Assembly (NCBI RefSeq): GCF_020740795.1 | Contig: NC_067283.1 | Coordinates: 7,715,659 to 7,779,658, forward strand | From: Apus apus | Taxonomy: Eukaryota; Chordata; Aves; Apodiformes; Apodidae | Reading direction: 5' to 3' | Length of the DNA: 64,000 nucleotides | Part shown: piece after piece, positions 1-13,637 of the stretch | Position numbering within the stretch: the stretch's first letter is position 1 | How the letters are laid out: each line of letters begins with the position of its first letter | Made by a program: the position numbers and the translations under genes | The notes under the pieces: model-generated | Told to the model about the DNA's origin: nothing | The model's input: the letters and a program-made list of their open reading frames with translations, nothing else | Database searches by the model: none

Positions 1-3000
1 GTTCTTTTTCATGCCATGCTCTCTACAGTGTGAGCGACATGTGGCTTCAGGCACTTTTGTTCTCTGGAGGATGAAGTATTGGCTCGGTGGCCAAATCTCC
101 TTGCCAATCTGCTCTCTGTCCTAGTTGCTTTGTGCCCTTCTCTCTTCCATTTGCTTTCCCCTCACATGCTCAATCTCTTCCCAAACCTTCATTTTACCTT
201 CCATCTTTGATTAACCTGTGTGGGTGCATGGTTAACTGTCACAGTTTAATGCTGCAATCAGTGAGGGCTCAGAGACATTGGAGGAATTAATTCACTGCAA
301 GCATTTGGCCTGTGCTCCTTTTGCTTTGATTTCAGCTCCTAGATGAAATCCCACACTAACAAACTGCAGCAAAGTGGCAAACAACTGCAGCCTCCTCCAT
401 CTTTGCTCCATGATCTCCTTGTCTGTTCTTCCTTCATCCTCCCTTGATTCTCTTGCTTTGACTTTGAGGTCTCTTGCTTGCTCTTTAATCCCGGTTCCTT
501 TCTCTACTGGTAAATTCTGTATTCCTAACTATTGGCTGCCTTTATTTCTTGTATAGCATCCTTTCTCAAAGTGGTTCATTCTTTTGGTAGTCAAATACTT
601 CTGAGTGAAAAAGCAGAGTTTGCATCACATTACTACCTAAGCCAACTCTACAAGCCATTATCCACCCAGCACCTTGCCAGGGCCGTACTCACCTGCTTCC
701 TTAATAGCCTTATCACCTCCTTGGTTTCCCTCTCCTCTCAACTCGCTGGGAATGCTGATAATAATGATGAATTCAAATTTATATTCCTCCAGCCACTTTT
801 CTGGCTTGGTTTCACCCAACTTTAGCTGCTCCTTAAGCAGTTGCTGAGAGCTTTTTTAGGTCATGTCTCTAGGTCTTTGTTCCCTCCCAACACTCCCTGA
901 TGCTTGGTCTTCTTCTGGTGTTATTTATCAGGTTTTTTTCAACACTTTATGGCCTGTTGTCTCCTACAGTAACAACTCTCCTCTAACTATCCTTGTGTCA
1001 ATGTTTTTTTCTTCTGTTTTCTAATAGGACACCCTCTGATCCCTTCTTTTCTGTAATTGGTACCAACCCTATTCTTCCCTTCATGGTCTGAGTAATCATC
1101 CACCTGTTCAATCCTGCAACCAGCTTTCTCTGCCACTTCTCCATCGTGCTTCTTGGCATCCCAAATACATCCTGGTCACTTGAATTTTCCATACAGAAAA
1201 ACCAAACAGGATGGTGACTGTGGGAAAGATTTCCTTGGGAGAGCATTGGTGCTGAACAGCTTCCTGTGTGTGCAGTTTGAACTTCCATGTAAATTCAGAT
1301 GAGTTATTTGAAAATAAATATTGCTGAAAAGGCATTTTATGGGTGATCTAAACATTTGTAAAAGTTAGGTCATAGGCAAGCTCATCCTTACACTATGGCA
1401 CAAGTTTTATAGTGGGAATTTTCCAGGGCCTGCTATACACTATGTCCTATTAAGATGATCTGTTGTAACCACTGTTCCTCCCTGTGGACACAGTAAAGAG
1501 TCAGTCCTTATATATTATTTACACTAATCTCTAGCCTGGGTAAATATATATGGTAATGCTGAGTGGGTCATTTTGCACCTTGCTGCATTCACATTGTTTT
1601 GCTTGCTGTGGTAATGCACTTGTTTGCAGTGGCTGGGTCATCAGAATATCCTTCAGCAGGGCTACTACCCCCTCTCAGGCTGTGGGACTTAACTCTTCTG
1701 AGGAATACAGAGAAAAATAAAACAGAAGAGATTTTTTTTTATAAACCCCAAGATGTTTGTCAATTAGGCTGTAAAACACCTGTATGTTATACAGATACAT
1801 TACTGCCTTTTAAAGTGTTCCTATTTGAAAAGCAACTATGGGGGAAGCTGCAAAATCCCTCTGGACTTCCTGCCTTTAGATTATTTTCATCATACAGGAA
1901 CTTCATCCTCGTTTTGAACACAAAGGGCCTGATTTTCATTAATTTTAAACATCTCTAGGATCTTTATATCTAAAAGAAGGAGTGTTACCAGCAACAGCTC
2001 AGACCTCTTCACCCTCGCTCCCACCAAGCTGCAAGCTTGCATATTGCTGAGGAGAAAGGGACAGCTCTGGTGACTAGATATCCCCAATGAGCAATGCCAG
2101 ACCAAATGCCAAATTTCAGTGATGTTGCAGAAGGAAGAAGTGGCTGGAAGTTCCTGGGATCACAACCATTTGGAGTGGCCCAAGGTAGCTGTGGGTGGGA
2201 GAAGTCCATGGTGACAGCACCTCTGTGTGCTTCTCACAGGGCTCAGTGAGTGCCATGGGCTATGGTGAGGGTTTATCCACACAGGAGAAGGTGGCAGGGG
2301 GCTGAGCTATGCAGGTGGTCTTTTCTACCAAACTTTCATTGAAAAACTCCCTCTCTGAGCTACGCAGTAAATGTAAAATCTTCCATCATTTTAGGGTGGT
2401 TTAAAGAACAATTTGTTCCTCAGCCAATACCTTTTTTTCCTCTCCAAGAAATACAGAAAAATGTGTTTGATGTAATTAGTGAGTGCTGCACTCACTGAAC
2501 TGGGGAGGAGAGTGTGAGCAGGCAGTGCAGCTGCCCCACTGCACTCTCCCAGCCTCCCACATGCCCAATCCAAAGAGCCCCTAGGACAGGGCTGGCATCC
2601 TTGTGCAAGATTTTTCTCCCTTGAACTTGTACAGTGATTTCTTTAAGACTAGGCAAACTTCTAACATTTACAATGACAAAACTTCCACAGTTTAAATATT
2701 GATTGTGCAAAAAGGTACTCACTCTCATGGGTTTTTTTGTTTGTTTTAAACCTGCTACCTCACATCATCTCTTGATGACCTGTAATTCTTGTATCATAGA
2801 CCTATGAACAATCATCATCTTGCCACCTTCACTGTGACAATCACAACTTGTACCTCTGCTCAGTGGTCCTACTCAGCTGAGTGGCTTCTTACATGGAAAT
2901 AAATTCATACCTCTGTTCACCCTTGCAACCTCCTCTGGGCATTCTCCAATTGCCTACATCCTTTTCAAGACAAGGGATTAAAGTCACCAACATTACTTCA

Positions 3001-3224
3001 GACAAGGGATCATTAATAGATTCATGCATAATGGTCTTTTCTATTCTATTGCTTTGATTTTTGTGGGTTGTTTTGATTATTAGTGAACAACAGTTGTATC
3101 AAAGTGACTTTTCTAATCTCAAGATCTTTTTCTTGAGTGATAATAACTAGCTCAGAGTGCATCAACATGTATAAAAAGTGAAGTTTGTGCTTTATGAGTG
3201 TGTGTTTTTTAAATAAAGTGGATC

Positions 3225-3425
3225 ATTTCACACTTAGGTGTTAAATTTCATTTGCCATTTTATCATGGAGTCTCACAGTACTGTAGTGTTTGCAATTCTT
3301 TGCAGTTAGCTTGTCTTTAACTACTCTAAATAATAAAACACCAGCAAGCTTCCCCACCTCTCTGATAAGACTCTTTTCCACATCCTCCATGTATTATTTG
3401 AAAAGTGGATGTCCTGTTTGGTTTT
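3225..3425 (-). mobile_element. Ancient CR1/L3-like retrotransposon fragment
   Basis: On the + strand the sequence reads 'ttaaatttcatttgccattt', then 'ttctttgcagttagcttg', 'taactactctaaataat' and 'agcaagcttccccacctctc'. This matches, in order and from memory, the antisense of an old CR1-like element common in sauropsids, in the part upstream of the 3' end. The copy is strongly diverged, with no intact reading frame and no clear ends. It may extend left towards 2770. The family call rests on recalled consensus wording, not an alignment. Confidence 0.5.
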
Positions 3426-4501
3426 GTTGTTGTCGTTGTTTTTAAGTAATATATATCTTTTATCTGTATTTTAATGTTAAATTTAAACCATTTTAACATT
3501 CCTTAAGTTGTATGCTAGCTTTTTACCATTTCAGATGAACCTAAAAGTTCAAAGAACAAAATGCTGTAGACAGATTGGAGAATGAACACTCAGTCACCCT
3601 GGAGATTGATCAGCTAATTCTCTAAGCACAGTTACTTCACAAGGACTGTATAATCTAGGCAAGTTACATATTCAGTTCAAGAGAATGCACTAGTTTGTCA
3701 CCTGAATCCAAACACTTCTGAGAGAAACTCTTCCTTGATTGAAATTGTTGAGTGGTTCACTCTTCTGAAGCCTGTGCTCAAATCTCTGCTCCATTCTAGC
3801 CCTCCTGGACAGAAGGTGATCCCTTGCAGTGTGTAGAGGTTCTGTTCAAGTGAGATAGCAACAACAGTCCCTTCCTTCCCATGAGCCACCATGTGTGGAT
3901 TGAAAAAGAGTCATTACACACTAACAGTAACATTGGTGAAAATTGCACACATATGTGGGGTCTCTGACTTGATTAAGGAGAGCAATAAGGTAACAAATGA
4001 ACAGGTGGAACCACTTGATTATTCACATGACTAGCAAGTCGTCCTTTCAGACAGATCCAGTGGGAGCTTTTAAAACACCTGGGAGAAAATAATACAGCTT
4101 GAATGCCAGAGAACTTTAAAATGTAGCAGCAGAGAGCAGAAATAGGGGTGAGCAGGGTGGTGGTCCAGCCATTCTCTGTGGAGCAGATGCTCTGTTTGCA
4201 GGACTCAACCAAGGCAGTGATGGATTCCCGGGGTCTACTATAGCATGATTTCCATTAAGGTAATTCAGCTGATTAACTAAACTGTATTGATCAGAAACCT
4301 GTACAGACTCAATACAACAACTCTTGAATGTGGACCAGGGAAACAAAGGTGTGTATGAAGCTGTTGATGCTGCTTTTACAGCTGTAGCTTTCCTTACCTG
4401 AAGATCTTGTTTCAAATTTTAACTCTAAATCCAGAGTATCAACTTCTTGTCTTTAATCTTTCCTTGGACTTGGTACAATTAGGTTAATGGTGTGCAGAGT
4501 T

Positions 4502-4566
4502 AGGTTATGGTGGGACTTGGTGATTCTAAAGGTCTTTTCCAACCAGAATGATCCTGTGATTCTGTA
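4502..4566 (+). mobile_element. CR1 3' end fragment
   Basis: About 65 bases resemble the CR1 3' terminus: 'gggacttggtgattctaaag' followed by 'gtcttttccaaccagaatga' and the terminal 'cctgtgattctgt' octamer-like repeat. It is a heavily 5'-truncated sense-strand copy, the commonest form of CR1 insertion, and too short to place in a subfamily. Confidence 0.75.
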
Positions 4567-4650
4567 AAAGAGAACAAAACAAGTTACATGGTTTAACAGA
4601 GCCTGTTCTGGCAGCTGAATTCCAGCTACCTCAATAGTATTTCACAATGG

Positions 4651-4679
4651 ATTTATTTATTTATTTAGTTAGTTAGTTA
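4651..4679. repeat. (ATTT)n/(AGTT)n microsatellite
   Basis: A run of ATTT units turns into AGTT units midway, giving a compound tetranucleotide repeat about 29 bases long. Confidence 0.9.
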
Positions 4680-6360
4680 TTGAGAAAAGTCTAAGCTTGA
4701 GATATCCAGGAGTGCTGTTTTTGGTAGAACTAGGCAAGAAATACTATTCTGTGATCTCAGAACTTTTGCCAGTGCAGTGGCCCATGTAGCAGTTTTCCTT
4801 TGCAGTGCAGCATCCATGTATTAGAAATGAAGGGTGTGTACAGCTAAACACTGCTGAACCACTACATTACTGGCTGCCTTCTAAAATAGTTATGCCCCAC
4901 TAAGGTAAAACAGTTATGTGCTTCATAGCAAGCCAATTATTATCTGAAAAATACAGACTTTGCTTAATAGATTTTCAGAAGATGTGGAAGATGTGTAGGT
5001 TAAAAGTCAGATAAACTAAGGATCAACAGGAAAACTCTGCTGTGGAATCTTGTATATACATGGGCTGCTTAGCAGGCTTTATGGAATGAACTTTTATTTC
5101 TAGTTTACAGCCTTTACAATAAGGCTACATTTAAAGTTCTCCAACGGTGCAAGACCACACTGTGCTGAGGACCTAGAATATAAAACCTGTGTAACAATGG
5201 AGCAGCAGGAATGAGTAAGATTACAAAATCAGTTGTGAAGTACTGATCTTAAACCTTCTTTGAAGTCAGAAGGATTTTTAATGCAACAGTCCTTTGAGTT
5301 GAAATTCAGTCCTTTCAAGACTTTCTGCTTGCTTCTTAAAGTTGCTACAGAGGTGGATCAGGTGGTCTTACTTCTTGCATATCAAAGACAAAAGGCTTTC
5401 ATGTCTACACAGGGAACCCAAATTGTAGATAATTACCTGGGCAGGACCATTGTGTTTCTCCTCTGATGCTGTCGCTGAAGTACTGAACAAAGCACTTGCA
5501 GGCCATAAAACTGCAGCATCAAGTTTCATTCTCTTCCTTTTTAGTCAACTCAATAAAACTCTTCTGGTGAAGTAACTGAGGGACTAAGCAGAATTTCCAG
5601 AATTCTAGGAGAGAAATCAGTGAGTTCAACTTCTTTCCAGTAGCAAGAATGACTTCATTCATCTAAACTGCAAAGGGATGTGCCACCTTGACTTACAAGC
5701 TACCATAACATGCACACAGAGTGGAGACACCTATGTGCCTGCTGAATTCCAAAGTGCTGAGGTGTCCCCAACTTCAGTGGAGAAGCAGGAGCTTCAGCTG
5801 CAACTGAATCACACAACAGCAAACAAGCTGTCACATAGGAAAGGGGCCATATTTCCATCCAGGAGATGCTGAACAGCTCGTTCATTGTGCAGTAGATGCA
5901 ATATGTTCAATACACATCAGAGCCTGTGTGCCTGTGCTGGAATACAGTTGATGTGTTACACATCAGACAGTCTCTGAATATTTTGGGTAAATTCATTTTT
6001 CTCCATGAAAGCAGTATTTCCTGAAGAGGAAAAGAAAGAAAGAAAAAAAAGTTGATAACAAACACTAAATAGGAAAGCTAATTCCCCATCTACTGAGTTT
6101 GTTCCTGGTATCTCTTATTCCATATTTCACACTGCATTAATTTAAAAAGGTTTGCAGATGAAAGGTACAAAAATCATTTTAGTGTTAGAGGAAGATGTCT
6201 TAAAACCAGACACTTAAATTTTCCCATCCAGCTAATGAGATTAGAATCAGCTCGGGTTGTGGGAGTACTGATGTGCAGGAAAAGTACTTCTGAAATGGCT
6301 CTTTAATCAGGAAAGGGGTTAAAAGAAACACTATCTGGAGGTGAGAACAAAGGTAAATCT

Positions 6361-6386
6361 ACACCATTACATCAGTGTGATGGTGT
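6361..6386. repeat. Short inverted repeat (11-bp stem, 4-nt loop)
   Basis: The arm ACACCATTACA (6361-6371) pairs with TGTGATGGTGT (6376-6386) with one T-G wobble; the loop is TCAG. The stem is too short for a microRNA precursor and the flanks do not extend it. Confidence 0.8.
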
Positions 6387-9300
6387 AACTGCTGGAAAAA
6401 ATTCCCAGAGGAAATTACAGATTTTTCCAGTTGTTTGTCCTTGAAACCAGCACAGCTTTCTGGAATAAATGTTAGAATCAAACACAAATTTCTGGGCTAA
6501 ACAACAGTAGCTGTGACCTGGAATGCTGAGGGACACCAAAGACATCAAAATAAGGGATCTAATGATCCATTTAGTATTTAAAGTCCTCTGAGTTCATGAC
6601 ACTGATCTTGTATCTGGTTTCATTAGGGTTGTAGGGCTGCATGGGTTACCCCAACTGTATGATCAGGCCTTATTATTTATTTGCAATCAGACAGATGGTC
6701 AATGTCACTTCATGTAACACTCAGCAGCCTATAGCATTTTTAGGAAATGGGGCATTACTGTGGAGGGACAATGTGTTCTCAGTGCAGCCATGTTTGACCA
6801 GGTAATGACACGACCCTGAACAGGCATTTCAGATTAAGCTCTCAAAAGAAAAGGGTATCTGAAAAGAATTTAATCATAGTTTGAACCAAGATTATTTGAG
6901 CCCACATCCAATTAATTGATTATTTTCATTTTCTAAAGAATATAAGTCTTCTAACATTAGGGACATCTTCTGCATTAAGCATCAGTGATACTGTCAATAC
7001 ACCTTTGCAAGACTTTGCCTTCACAAAGTCATTTGCTTTAACAAAATGCCTCACTGGAACAACATCTTGGTGATGTTGAATTTTACTGTTTAATCCTTTA
7101 AATATTGTCCATTCCTCAAAAAAACCCAAACAACTTCTGAGTTTCTAAAAGAAAAAGGCATATCTCTCAGGAATCAAACAACTTTAGAGGAGATAAAAAG
7201 CACCATTACCATTTTTTGTGGATTTAGTTCTACTAGCAAATCAAAGAGGAATGGTTACAACCAGGTCTCAGATCCTGTAAGATGTTTATCAGCAAAAATA
7301 TTGTCTTGCTCTTTTCTACTGGGTTATAGGAGAAAAAAAATAAAAATGATCTAGCATCTAGAAGGAAACTTGGTCCTAATTCAACACTTTCTAAACAACT
7401 GTTTATGATAAATTTGCTGGAAAATTAAGTATGTGCTTAAATATATGTAGCAGAACCAGGAGCTTTTCATATGCAAAGATAGAACGCATTCAGCATTTTC
7501 TTAAGCACAACCAGAGACTGAAACAAGAGGAAGTGCAGTCTCATATTTAACCTTTTCCTCAATTCAAAATAACTAAGATGCCCAAGAGCAGTTGGCTCAG
7601 TCACTGGTGGAAATAACTCACTCCTCTTAACATGGGCAGCACAGGACTACACATCTCTGGAGATCATTTCACACCCCATTACCTTCAGGCTCCTGGTAGT
7701 GTAACTGCCTGTTTTCCAGCCCTGGGAGACAAAGGCATGAGCTGCACTGGGACCAGCTTCTTGAGAACCAGTGAGACCACCCGTTCACAAAGAGGGAGGG
7801 TGGAAAAGAGCTGCTGCTCTTCCAAGCACTGTCTTTGGCAAGCCTGCTTTGCCAAGCCTGCCGAGCCTGCTTCCTCCCGAAGGTGGTGTCCTTGGAAACC
7901 ACTTATCCCAGCATTATCCATTATCACCCTTCTTATTAAGGAAGTTGCTATTTGACCTCTCTTTTGTTAGGAAGATTTGTGATGATAAAGCTTAGGTTTC
8001 CATGTTCTTTCCTCTCTGTCTATCACCACTAGAATAACAAAGATACAAAAGCTTGACTCTGGGAGATGAAAATTATTGAAATGAGTAACAGCTGAGCCTT
8101 TTCTGTCCAATTTGATCTCATTCTCTCTCCCTCCTCTTATCCCTGTTTACTCTTGAGAGTGAAACTCTGTCAATTATCAGACATCAACAGAATTGGAAGG
8201 AAATCATCAAGGTATATCTACCTACAACTTTCTTTGTATTACTTGCTTTCTTCTGTCTGTGCAAACCACAGGCAATATTTTTTGCTGCTCTTGTCTGTAA
8301 CTGTCTATTTTTTTTCACCAGTCTCCCAGTTAATGCATCTGAAAGCCTTGCAAGATGTTTCAGGTACCATGCAGAGAGCAGCAAGCTCTCAAAAGTGAAG
8401 GGAGCAAACACACAATGCAGGAAAAAAACCCACCAAAATATGATTTCTTCAGTGGCAAGCTTCACTCACGCTGAGAAACAAATGGACTCCTTTCTTCAGC
8501 TTTCAGCAAAATATTCCATGCCTCCCCACAGTTCTGTTTTTTCCCTGGTTCAAAATGTAAAGGCATTTTACTTCTTGCAGTTTCCATTTACATCATGTCA
8601 CTTCACTTCCCTTCTTTAACTGTCTTTCAAATTGGTCACCCTAGAACTGTAAATCTACTGCTCACTCCATGATCACTATCCCCAGTGAAGGGGTGAACCA
8701 TGCACAAGTGGCATTTCACCCAGGTGTCCCTAATTCCAAAGACCAGGAATTAATTTCTCATAGCAAGAAAAAAGGGGAATCCATTCCTCACTCCCCTTCA
8801 CCATCATCAGCTTCATCAGAGAAGGGAGGAGAAGGGATTGCATCCTCTCCCCTTCTGTTTTTCCCCTTGTGAAGGACATACTCCCTGTTACCTGCTGGGG
8901 GAAGTGCTGCCCCACTGCCCTGGCAGAGCACACAGATCCCTGTACCAGCTGCTGCAGGAGAGAGCAAGAAGTGTCGTTGTGCCCCATCTGCACCTTGGCC
9001 TGAATTAATCTTCCCTAATTCGGGCACTCAGGTGTGCTGGGAGTCCAGTCATTCCTACAGTCCATGCAGGAGTCATTAGATCTTACTGCTCTGCTAAGCA
9101 CAGCAGGGGCATTGGACTATTAGTTTTGTAGCTCAAGGACCTTTAGGTAAGTGCCTTTAATTTGGGGAAAGGGAAAAGCAAGGACCCTGGAACTTCACTC
9201 CTGAAGAGAAGGGTTTATTTTATTATTTATTTTCTTTTCTGTAAGGAAAGTGGGCAATATTACTGTAAGACCTAAGTGAGGGAAACTGCCTAAGAAATAT

Positions 9301-12171
9301 TCCTTCCACTTCCTCCTCTAACCTACATATGACAAGGAGAATAAAGTGTGAATACAGACCATACTCTGGGTAAAAGGATAGAGTAAATAAATTTCTTCTA
9401 AATAAGAAATCTGAGAACAGATAAGTACTGAAGAAGCTGGGCTAATATTGCTGCTGTAACATTCTATGTAGAAGTGGATGGGTCATAAATCAAATTCATT
9501 GGAGTTACAGGAAAAGTGCCTGGAACACCAGATTCTAATACAGCTTCATGATGGGAAAATTGCATGAGAAACCTCAGGCAGCTCAGCTGTAACTTCATGA
9601 GAAAATTAGATGTCTGTTTTCCCTAGACCTTGCATTCTCTCCAAAACAGAAGTCACTCTACTTAATTTATTTCCTGCAACATCTCTTGCATACATAAGGT
9701 GGATACATGCATTTTGACTTGGACTAAACCAGGCCAATTTACTTGAGTGTTGCTGGTAAGCAGGTGAAAAACTTGTTACTGAAGACATTTTTAGTAGAAA
9801 TTTAATTAATACATTGTATTTGCAATGAACTTCACTCTGTGATGCACCTCACTGTATTAAAGTGGCTCTAGGAAAGTGTATTTAAATCAATTCAGTAGGT
9901 AAAAATTTGCAAATTTACTTGTAGACACTTTAAAATGTGTTCGTTTTCCTAAATAGCTTAATCTAGAGGGTAGAAAAAGTAAAATGGGTGGTATATTTAT
10001 CAGAAAAAACATATTTCTCATCTATCAGAGGTACATGTAACCTTATCATTACATTAATTGCTAAGTGGGAGGTTGAAAAAAAGTCTAGTTGTTACCCAGG
10101 CCATAGTTATCATCAACAGTGGAATTTGTGTGGTTATAACTATTACATCTCATTTACTGGCATGTGACTGTGGCACCATAATCACTACTCCAACATCCTG
10201 AGGTCTTGGTACAATGGAATACTCTGGATAACAACAAATCCAGGTAGCACCAGTACCTTGGGATGGATGAGGTCATTCAAGCTTTTAAGTTTTGCTCCCT
10301 GCTGACCTTGGGTTCAAACAGGCTGCTGTGTAGTCACTGTGTTTTCACTGCACTGTGCTCTTCATGCTTTGTGGTCTTGGAGGAATCCTTACAAGCCAAG
10401 ACACAAATCTGGCCTCCTAACTGAGCAGGAGAAGGCAGAGCTTATCCATCTTATCTGATCCAAACCCAGCAGTTTGGGACCCAGGTTCACTGCTGTAAAG
10501 ATGCTCGAGTTATGCTTGTGCAAAAGGATTGAGGAGAACTTTCCCAGTCTCAGTCCCACATCCTGACTTCATGGTACCATCTGGCAAAAAGCATCCTTCT
10601 CTCCCTCACTGCCCACGGTTATAGGAGTCAGTGAACTCCAACCAGTCTCCAGCTGACATCCTGGCTGTCCTGAGACCAGTCATAGCCTCAGTGTCTTTCA
10701 CAGTTATCTTAAAGGTGATTCTGACAGAGGGTTTGTTTTCTTGGTTGTATTTCCAAGCAGGAGCGAAGATGATGCATTTGTTGTGATCAGTCATGGCTGG
10801 AGCTAATGATCCCAGCTCAATCTGAGCTGCTGGAATGTGGAACCATAGGCTGGAGATTCAGACCTTGGTCTGACCAACATGCAGGAGGGGTATCTCTGCC
10901 AGTTCTAGATAGAGTGATTTTTATTTTCACCAGCTTTTTAATCCAAGTTGGCACAAGCCCCAAATCAATGGCCTTATTTCTGGCCCTGGAAATAATACAG
11001 CTGTATCTCCATGGCTTCCTCAAACTGCACAGTCAGAGCTGAGCCAGCATGCACAACCCACAGCCTGGGGAGCTGAGAGTCAACTGCACTTAGGAGTATC
11101 TTACACATGCATTTTCAGAGGGGTGGGAATTCAGTGAAGTGTTGGCAGTGTAAACTTCAGCAGAACACCTTTGGTGTCAGCTAAGCAGCGAACCGAATTA
11201 TATCCTCTGGGAGTGCAGATGGTGTAGTCAAAAGCAACAAAGACATTGGGTGAAACCCAGAACAGTAATCCTCACATTAGCAATACAGCTATTTAACAGG
11301 TACAGTTTTTTAGCATTGCACATGTCCAGCTCCCAGTGACATCACAGATGTTTGTATAGGGCTGGTGGGATCAAGCCTGTGGTGATCTGAGAATCTGTAA
11401 GTGGGAGCTGAAAGGAAAGAAGAAAATGCTCAAGTCAGCTTCTGTAATTTAAGGAGTTCAGCCTTCACTGAATACCAGGGGGTGGAAAAAAAATAATTTA
11501 ATTAGAAAATAGCCAGTTAAAGCCATGTCTTCAGTACAGAAAGGTTGGACAAAACATATACTTTTGTTTGGAATGGCTGATATCCCAATGGCCAAAGCTC
11601 CTTCACAACCAGAGGAGAAACCAAGGGAGAATGGTACTTTGAGTCCAGTGGAAAGATGGGTAAACAATGTTCCAGGTTTTGAGCTATTCTGAGGTTTCTC
11701 TGTTGCATTTCCCTATTTAAGATCTCATTTCTAATTCTAGTCCTGAACAAAACCTTCAAAACCTCTTTTTGTGTGTGTGAAGTACACTGTTTTGCTTTTC
11801 TGACCAGGCCAGGCTGTCAGCTCCTTTGAGGAGTGGAAAGAGGGAACCCACGCAGCACATGGTAAGAGTTGGCTGCTTTGCTGTTCCCAAAGAAAGCTGT
11901 CTGCCTCTCCTAAAATACAGAGAACCAAAGCATGTGAGGAGAAGCACTGTGGATCAGCACTAATGTGCTGTCTTATCTCAGACACCACTGCTATTTTTCT
12001 CAGGGTAAGACATAAAGACTCAACAGGACAAGATACTTGAACACACTTAAAATACTGAGTATTCCTGAGTAAATCACTGAAATTACTCAATCTAGCAACC
12101 CCCTAGATTAGATTTATATCAATATGCTGAAATGAAACACTAACTATGGTCTCTTAGAGTTCACATTTACT

Positions 12172-12330
12172 GCTGATGAACACAGACAGTGGAACTGAGA
12201 GCAAGTTTGCCGACAACACCAGGTCCTATGTAGTGTGGATATTTTTGGTCGTCTCTAACAAGAGCTAGCCCCAAGGAGGATGCACACAATCCAGCCTGTC
12301 CCCACAGGGACCTGGGATTCCTGCCTGACT
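12172..12330 (+). mobile_element. Degenerate CR1 internal fragment
   Basis: The segment 'gacagtggaactgagagcaa' followed by 'gtttgccgacaacaccagg' corresponds to the CR1 ORF2 region encoding the reverse-transcriptase active-site segment (DMDSGIE...KFADDT in intact elements). The similarity fades after about 12240, although 'cagggacctgg' near 12305 may be part of the same copy. No 3' end is attached. The orientation is clear; the right boundary is a guess. Confidence 0.55.
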
Positions 12331-13123
12331 TGCCTTTATTAGATATGGCAATAATATGTTAGTAGAAAATATGATGATGCATTCATGGCCCTAAGGCATT
12401 TGCTAAGCCTGTATCACAGCCCTCAGTCTGAGACCTAATCCTGTTACTGTTCATGAACTGTTTTGAGTAGCATCTAAAATTCTCTGCCTCTTTAGGATCA
12501 TTGTAGGGAGCTGAGATCTTGCATCAGATTTACATGCACTGTAAATGTACTTGAACAGAATTGCTTCAGCCAACCTTGTTCAGGTACACTCCTTTAAAGG
12601 TTGTGCTGAGCTGTGTTGGTTACAAATGCTCCCTGGCAAGTGTATTTACCAGCAGCACATGTTCCCAGCCTTGCTGATGCTCAAATGCCTGCTGAAACAC
12701 CAAGAAACCAAGAGTTTTGCAGTTTTAATTCAAATATTAGTATGTCATTGAAATTTATCAGCAGCCTTCCTTTCTCTGGTTATCAAAGGGCCTTAGGCAT
12801 AAATGCTGTAGTGACAGCTGAAAACAAAGATATCTGAAGAACCCTCCTCTCTGCCCCTTTACTTCATCATGACTCGCCTGGTGACCACTGACCCTCTGAT
12901 TGAAGTGTGCAAGTTGTTAACGTAGCAATTAGTTGAAGAGCTTAGAGCAGGGCAGGGACTTTGCCTAACAGTATGGATAAGGTACTTGTGGCCTTTGCTA
13001 ATCATTTAAGTGGATTTACTGCCTGCCTGGTTTTCTCGATTCTCAGGCAACCTTAACTGCAAGTGCAGTTTTAGATAAGTTGAGGGGAAATACACGTTTT
13101 CAGAGATGGTTACTCTGATGTAT

Positions 13124-13637
13124 GAGAGTACTTGAGTACTGTGTCCAGTTCTGAAGCCCCCAACACAAGAAGGACGTGGAGATCTTGGAGCAAGTCCAAA
13201 GGAGGGTCATGAAGATGATCCGAGGGCTGGAGCACCTCTGCTATGGAGACAAGGCTGAGGGAGTTGGAGCTGTTCTGCTTGGAGAAGAGAAGGCTCCAGG
13301 GAGACCTTTTACTGGTCTTCAAATACCTTTAGGGAGCCTACAAGAAAGCTGGGGAGGGACATTTTATAAAGGCCTATAGGGACAGGTTTTAAACTAGAAG
13401 AGGATAGATTTAGGTTAGACATTAAGAAGAAATTATTTTTTGTGAGAGTGGTGAGACACTGGAACAGGCTGCCCAGAGAAGCTGTGGCTGCCTCATCCCT
13501 GGAAGTGTTCAAGGGCAGGTTGCACATATCTTTGAGCAACCTGGTCTAGTGGGAGGTGTCCCTGGCAATGCAGGGGGGGTGAAAAAAATAATAAATATTA
13601 AGGTCCCTTCCAACACAAACCATTCTATTATTCTGTA
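13124..13637 (+). mobile_element. CR1 retrotransposon, 3' half kilobase
   Basis: This is a 5'-truncated sense-strand CR1 copy. Its landmarks, in order, are 'gagtactgtgtccagttctg', 'gaaggacgtggagatcttgg', 'gtccaaaggagggtcatgaa', 'gacactggaacaggctgccc', 'ggaagtgttcaagggcaggt', 'ctggtctagtgggaggtgtc' and the terminal 'ccattctattattctgt'. It covers the C-terminal end of ORF2, downstream of the reverse-transcriptase catalytic core, and the 3' untranslated region. The reading frame is broken. A short A-rich insertion near 13583-13600 interrupts the otherwise well-kept 3' end. CR1 copies of this type are immobile remnants. Confidence 0.93.

Noticed and set aside
1563..1958. 131-codon + frame
   Set aside because: Starts at a non-ATG codon, no recognisable domain, no splice signals fitting an exon; length is plausible by chance.
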